NCBI RefSeq assembly: GCF_000204055.1
Contig: NW_006768779.1
Location: 710,350-774,349 of the forward strand
Direction of reading: 5' to 3'
Origin: Melampsora larici-populina 98AG31
Lineage: Eukaryota; Basidiomycota; Pucciniomycetes; Pucciniales; Melampsoraceae
DNA: 64,000 bases
The position numbers were made by a program, and so were the translations under genes. This document shows, piece by piece, positions 58,355 to 64,000 of the stretch. The number at the start of each line of letters is the position of its first letter. Positions within the stretch are counted from its first letter, which is position 1. The notes beneath the pieces were generated by a model. The model saw nothing but the letters and a program-made list of their open reading frames with translations. It had not been told where the DNA came from and searched no databases.

Positions 58355-60179
58355 CACCGTAATCTGCTCCACTTTAAACATGTAATTGGAGTCATCACGC
58401 ATAATTTCTGTGGGGACGTGTTATGTCTTTCAATCCTTCGCCTATAATCTCTATTTAGCTGAGCACATTTAGCTTTTTTACTTGATTGATAGAAATTGTC
58501 TTTTATTCAGATAGAGTGACTTCTCAAGCGTTCATCGTACAATTCTACAATTTCCGAAAACATTGGAACACCCAATGCAATTAACTCCATCAATTTGACA
58601 TCTTTCCTCTATAGAGGTGGTTAGTATCTGAATCTCCAGTCACCTGACGACTTCCAAGGACGAGACTCAAAACCAGCGAAATTCTCTCCAAGATTCTTCA
58701 GCCGAACCAAACAAAAGAAAGAGCGGAGTAAATTCAATATGCAAGGTCAGAGAGGAGCCAAAGACATGATCAAATCTTTCATTTTACAGGCAACTTTTTT
58801 TTCAAAAGGAGAATCAATCAGCATACGTTAGATGCATCTACCCATTGTTGAATTACTTTGAGGTGGTTTACTCAGAAGATCAGAATACTTGCTGTTGTAC
58901 GGCGTTTGATCAACAAAATGTCTTTCGCTAAGGTTGTATCAGATCCTTGACTCATGCGACATCGTTCTACAATTTTAAAATACAATCAATTTGACTATGA
59001 AGTCGATGTACAATATTTTAAATCTCAATCACAAATATGGACGGGCAGATGATCATATGATTACAATGTGCGCGACTCCTCCCTTTGTTTTCGTTTTGAT
59101 ATGGCTCATTTATGATCATGTATGGGTCAATACTGAACCACAATGGCATCGGTGTCTGCATCAGCATTATTATAAACACTCTGTACGCCTTCATTTATTT
59201 GCATTTTGAGAAGACATACTCGACATTCTTAATGGCATTTGTGATAATGCTGATCATCAGCATCAGATGTAATATATGAGTGCTTTGGACGGCCTCATTG
59301 TGGTCAGAACATTCATCCTTCGAACTACACGTCTCACCAAGCGAGTTTTCCTCAGCGATTTTTCTATCTTCACCACAACCCACTACCTTTCAACTAGTCA
59401 CACCTCTTATTCTTCAATAATGATCATTAATCACTTAACGGAAGGCTCGACCAGTCCAACTATTTCACAAAACGAATTCAATCCTAAAGAAGATATCAAA
59501 TTATTACAGAAGATCGGTTCAGGCGGTTTTGGTAAAGTTTATAAAGCTAGAATTAGATCCAAGTCTCTTAAATCAGTATGTGCGGTCAAGGTGATTCAAA
59601 AAGATGACCAAAGGGAGGAGGATCAGATAGAATCTATTCAGAGTGAAATCAGTATCTCATATGCTTTAGATCATCCTCATATTATTAAAGTTTTACGTGA
59701 TTGGTATGATTCTCAAAAATTCAATATTATGTTCGAGTTCGCTCCTGGAGGGGATTTGCAAGATGTACTTAAAAATTCAATCATCACCGAATATCAAGCA
59801 AAAAGATTTATATTAGATCTAGGTAGCGCATTAGATTATATTCATAAGAAGAAAATTATTCATCGTGATGTGAAACTAGAAAATATACTCTTGACGGAAA
59901 ACAATGTGATCAAACTAACAGATTTTGGACTTGCGGTCCGAACTCCTGGTGGATTAGCTTACGAAGATTGTGGTACTCCTTATGCTAAAGCGCCAGAAGT
60001 TATCTCTCAATATCCTTATGATAAAGCGGTCGACTGGTGGGCAGTAGGTGTTGTCTTATATCAAATGATTGTAAGAGATGATCCATTCAAAGCCAGCGAG
60101 TAACTTCATTACTCATAATCTTTTTTCTTATATATGTTCTTGACTCATAATCTGACTTGTCTTGTTTACTGCTCTTTGT
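58355..60179 (+). repeat. Direct duplication, unit 1 (kinase 5' segment)
   Basis: Aligned to 62069-63893 with a constant offset of 3714 bp and mostly identical, covering about 1 kb of upstream DNA, the kinase first exon and part of the intron. It ends exactly where the inverted block begins (60180). Confidence 0.9.
59420..60103 (+). pseudogene. Ser/Thr protein kinase, truncated copy 1
   Basis: Starting at ATG 59420 (an in-frame upstream ATG exists at 59276), the frame has a glycine loop KIGSGGFGKVYKARI, CAVKVI, the catalytic HRDVKLENIL, LTDFGLAV and GTPYAKAPEVI, then VDWWAVGVVLYQMIV. All key catalytic residues are present through subdomain IX. The intron donor that follows is GCGAGT here (60096) but GTGAGT in copy 2, and the sequence downstream is replaced by the inverted block before the acceptor. 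The protein would stop at ASE, losing the C-terminal helices, so it is best read as a truncated duplicate. The AGC/CAMK-like group is likely; the family is not named. Confidence 0.8.
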
Positions 60180-61324
60180 TTTATATCTTTCTTTGAGAGT
60201 GATGTGTTGAGCATTACATAGAATTATACGATCTTGAATGATCATCACCTGATGCAATTCACATCATTGCTTTCATAGAAAGATTCGTCAGTTGAACCAA
60301 AGGGAAGAGATATCTGACTGGATTTGGGATGTCAGTCGGCGACGAGCCAGAAGGCCAACTCATGTACATTGTATACCTTCACGCTCCAGCTGATGAAAAG
60401 CTCTATCAGAATCATAACCAGCGCGTCAGCTGAATTCAGTTTTGTTTGGATGCTTTCGAGGCGGTCGACTTGGCGGATCACGATTGTTCGTATCACACTT
60501 TTGTCTGTGAAGCGTGTCCCTTTCATCTGGGTTCAGCTCACGAATCAAGTGATAATCAAATGTGACAGTCATGTTAATGCTACGTTACCCTACATTTTGG
60601 AAATTTGAACTTGTTGCAATGAAGTAAAAGCACGAACTTTCAAATCCCCGTCAAAGGGACGTCACAATAAAAGAGTAATCACTATGTGAATGTCTATTAT
60701 CTTTGTTTTTTTTCAGCCAGCATTCTCCGTGGGAAGGACGTGATTTGACCGGTTGAACAACTAAACGATCGACGAAAACTTAGAAAGTTGGTATCTTTCT
60801 CGGTGAAGGTAGAGAAACAAAAAAACTCCCTGAAGATGTCGAACTTCACAGAAGCCAATCCCCACGATGATAGCCATATGATGAGGGAAGCAAGCTGCTA
60901 CTTTGGTATCTTTGAATTCCTATTCACTCAGCCACTTCAAAGCATTCAAAAAGAGATGTTGATATATATCTTTTGATTACAAATTAGATTGACAGATAAA
61001 AGTAAAGGAGCTCAGAGTGAGGGTATTTAAAGTACTAATTGATTCAAATATCGGCAAAGACTCGATACGAATATTCAAAAAGTAAACTCCTGCTCATCAT
61101 CGCAAAACAAAAACAACAAGAACACATTTCAAACGAGAGAATGGAATGGTCACCAAACAAGACATTGAGATAAGGAAATAGATCGAGGAACACGTCGCCT
61201 GCCAAGTCACAAGAGATTTGGGAAGAGTCAAAAGGATTAGATCACTCAAAATACTTGACGAATTCGCGCTCAGAAAAGATGAATTGATGGGAAATGAAGG
61301 CAGAGATAACATACCAAGATGAAA

Positions 61325-61815
61325 TCAAGTCGGAGGAGGACCAGGAAGACCGCAGTTTGAGGGACCTTCACCTAGAAGCAATTGTCAATTCAGGAAGAGT
61401 TTGTTAGACGGGTATATAAAATCATGAGAAGGAAGAACTGTAGGAAAGATAACATACCTAGATCAATTTCAACAAATTCGGCTGGAAGGGGGATTGGAGC
61501 ATCGAGAGGTTTCGGAAGAGGAGCTACTGGACCGAGTTCGATATCTTTCTCAGGAATAGTCGAAGGCTTCTTTGGAAGAGTGTCGTAGCGAGAGTAAAGA
61601 ACATGAGAATTGAAATAAGCCCAAGGAAGAATGATGTACAAGTTTTTAGCGATGAGTTTAAGGAGGAACGACTCTGGAACTTTGCGAGGAGAGATTTTGT
61701 GAGTGCCAAAAATGAAAAAGATAACAAAGAAGAAGTTCAACGGGAAGTAAACGAAGAGGGTTTTTCGAAAACGAGGACCGAAGATCATTCTAGAAGTTAA
61801 CTTGGGGAGATTCAT
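61325..61815 (-). CDS. Small membrane protein of unknown function, copy B
   Basis: Inverted duplicate of the gene at 37148. Two exons, 61815-61458 and 61371-61325, give 134 residues. The N-terminus reads MNLPKLTSRMIFGPRF and the C-terminus GPSNCGLPGPPPT, shorter than copy A because about 33 bp are missing before the stop. Hydrophobic segments and the Pro-rich tail are preserved. The splice sites are intact, and most differences between copies are single residues, in favour of expressed or recently expressed genes. Function unknown. Confidence 0.65.
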
Positions 61816-61982
61816 GATGACAAGGAAGTTGAAGAGGAGTGGGAAGGATTCAAGAGGTAGTGAAGAAAGTCTATGGAAAGAATAATCTTGTGGTGGTGGT
61901 AGAGAGTTGGGATGGAGAAGAACAGCGATCAGAGAAAGTTAGGATATTTGTACCCGATCCATACAGCTTCGAAGCTGATCCA

Positions 61983-62014
61983 CACGTGACCTTTCTCAGA
62001 AGGGGGAGCACGTG
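61983..62014. promoter_or_regulatory. Paired CACGTG motifs, copy B
   Basis: CACGTG at 61983-61988 and 62009-62014, the same spacing and position relative to the ATG as in copy A. Confidence 0.5.
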
Positions 62015-62068
62015 ATCATAATGTTTGCGACTTTTTTTGCTGTCATATTGATAATGCTTACTTCATAT

Positions 62069-64000
62069 CACTCTAATCTGCTCCACTTTAGACATGTAAT
62101 TGGAGTCATCACGTACAATTTCTGTGGGGACGTGCTATGTCTTTCAATCCTTTGCCTATAATCTCTATGTAGCTGAGCACATTTAGCTTTTTTCCTTGGT
62201 TAATAGAAATTGTCTTTTAATCAGATAGAGTGACTTCTCAAGCATTCATCGTACAGTTCTACAATTTTCAAAATCATCGGAACACCCAATGCAATGAACT
62301 CCATCAATTTGACATCTTTCCTCTATAGAGGTGGTTATTATCCGAATCTCTAGTCACCTGATGACTTCCAAAAACGAGATCCAAAACCAGAGAAATTATC
62401 TCCAAGATTCTTCAGCTGAACCAAACGAAAGAAAACGCTGAGTAAATTCAATATGCAAGGTCAGAGAGGAGCCAAAGACATGATCAAATCTTTCATTTTA
62501 CAGGCAACTTTTTTTTCAAAAGGAGAATCAATCAGCATACGTTAGATGCATCTACCCATTGTTGAATTACTTTGAGGTGGTTTACTCAGAAGATCAGAAT
62601 ACTTGCTGTTGTACGGCGTTTGATCAACAAAATGTCTTTCGCTAAGGTTCTATCAGACCCTTGACTCATGCGACATTGTTCTACAATTTTAAAATACAAT
62701 CAATTTGACTACGAAGTCGATGTACAATATTTTCAATCTCAATCACAAATATGGACGGGCAGATGATCATATGATTACAATGTGCGCGACTCCTCCCTTT
62801 GTTTTCGTTTTGATATTGCTCATTTATGATCATGTATGGGTCAATACTGAACCACAATGGCATCGGTGTCTGCATCAGCATTATTATAAACACTCTGTAC
62901 GCCTTCATTTATTTGCATTTTGAGAAGGCATACTCGACATTCTTAATGGCATTTGTGATAATGCTGATCATCAGCATCAGATGTAATATATGAATGATTT
63001 GGACGGCCTCATTGTGGTCAGAACATTCATCCTTCGAACCACACGTCTCACCAAGCGAGTTTTCTTCAGCGATTTTTCTATCTTCACCACAACCCACTAC
63101 CTTTCAACTAGTCACACCTCTAATTCTTCAATAATGATCATTAATCACTTAACGGAAGGCTCGACCAGTCCAACTATTTCACAAAACGAGTTCAATCCTA
63201 AAGAAGATATCAAATTATTACAGAAGATCGGTTCAGGCGGTTTTGGTAAAGTTTATAAAGCTAGAATTAGATCCAAGTCTCTCAAATCAGTATGTGCAGT
63301 CAAAGTGATTCAAAAAGATGACCAAAGGGAGGAGGATCAGATAAAATCTATTCAGAATGAAATCAGTATCTTATATGCTTTAGATCATCCTCATATTATT
63401 AAAGTTTTACATGATTGGTATGATTCTCAAAAATTCAATATTATGTTCGAGTTCGCATCTGGAGGAGACTTGCAAGATTTACTTAAACATTCAATCATCA
63501 CTGAATATCAAGCAAAAAGATTTATATTAGATTTAGGTAGCCCATTAGATTATATTCATAAGAAGAAAATTATTCATCGTGATGTGAAACTAGAAAATAT
63601 ACTCTTGACGGACAACAACGTGATCAAACTAATAGATTTTGGACTTGCTGTGCAGGCTCCCGATGGATTGGCTTACGAAGATTGTGGTACTCCTTATGCT
63701 AAAGCGCCAGAAGTTATCTCTCGATATCCTTATGATAAAGTGGTCGACTGGTGGGCAGTAGGTGTTGTCTCATATCAAATGATTGTAAGAGATGATCCAT
63801 TCAAAGCCAGTGAGTAACTTCATTACTCATAATCTTTTTTCTTATATATTTTCTTGGCTCATCATACTGACTTGTCTTCTTTACTGCTCTCTGTTTTGAT
63901 CTTTAGCTGATGGTAAAAGCTTGGAAGAAGATATCGTAAAGAGTAGAGTTAAGATTCCTTCATCTGTTCCTTATAGTTGTTATTCTTTGATTGGTAAACT
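62069..64000 (+). repeat. Direct duplication, unit 2 (runs past window end)
   Basis: Second unit of the duplication, offset by 3714 bp from 58355. After 63893 it continues into unique sequence carrying the next kinase exon, so this unit is the more complete one. Confidence 0.9.
63134..64000 (+). CDS. Ser/Thr protein kinase, copy 2 (partial, 3' end outside window)
   Basis: Exon 1 from ATG 63134 (in-frame alternative 62990) to 63809, intron with GTGAGT donor, acceptor before 63907, and a second exon open to the window end (DGKSLEEDIVKSRVKIPSSV and on). The motifs KIGSGGFGKVYKARI, AVKVI, HRDVKLENIL, LIDFGLAV and KAPEVIS are intact, so the catalytic residues are kept. About twenty residues differ from copy 1 over the shared 275-codon stretch, several of them radical (for example P to S in FEFAPGG, A to P in GSALD, A to V in DKAVDW). 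The exon-2 segment resembles the C-lobe end of AGC-type kinases. Function not assigned. Confidence 0.8.

Larger units (their letters stand above)
60180..62068 (-). repeat. Inverted-repeat block, copy B (1.9 kb)
   Basis: Reverse complement of 36895-38810 with a few percent mismatches and small indels. Its left edge cuts the kinase intron of unit 1, and its right edge abuts the second duplication unit with no gap. Arms in opposite orientation about 22 kb apart could recombine by inversion of the intervening DNA. Confidence 0.9.

Overview
The window looks like nuclear DNA of a basidiomycete, most likely a rust fungus (Pucciniales, Melampsora-like). The support is many short GT-AG introns of about 60-100 bp inside conserved eukaryotic genes, AT-rich intergenic DNA, an intron-bearing tRNA-Leu, and a very high load of decayed DNA transposons. 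The species assignment is inference.

Positions 1-26100 are a transposon graveyard. They hold foldback/MITE families, two very long inverted-repeat arms (about 5.3-6.6 kb and 11.0-12.7 kb), and between those arms a terminal-inverted-repeat element (about 7.7-10.3 kb) that carries a broken fragment of a TMEM41/VTT-type membrane-protein gene. Further on are a 0.9-kb element with hairpin ends, a 2.9-kb non-autonomous hAT-like element, one tRNA-Leu gene, a 465-bp element with an 11-bp flanking repeat, a 3.05-kb hAT element with a multiply broken transposase, and a second hAT transposase relic.

Positions 26185-50364 are the gene-bearing part: a SNAPC3-like snRNA transcription factor (minus) divergent from an aminodeoxychorismate-lyase-like enzyme (plus), an atypical protein kinase, a small membrane protein, ATP synthase delta subunit, a PWWP/LEDGF-type chromatin protein, the TFIIH p62/TFB1 subunit, and an ataxin-3 deubiquitinase (minus, tail-to-tail with TFB1). 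Most are housekeeping genes of transcription, mitochondria and protein turnover, and they do not form a single pathway.

Positions 51281-55369 hold a DIRS-type tyrosine-recombinase retrotransposon with three open frames (gag-like, RT-RNase H, recombinase), the last two overlapping by four bases. From 58355 to the end lies a recent rearrangement: a protein-kinase segment repeated in direct orientation (offset 3714 bp), with a 1.9-kb block between the copies that also occurs in inverted orientation at 36895-38810 and carries a second copy of the small membrane-protein gene. The last kinase runs off the window end.

Exon boundaries were read by eye from splice motifs and reading-frame continuity. 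Start codons were taken as ATG even where a longer open frame exists.
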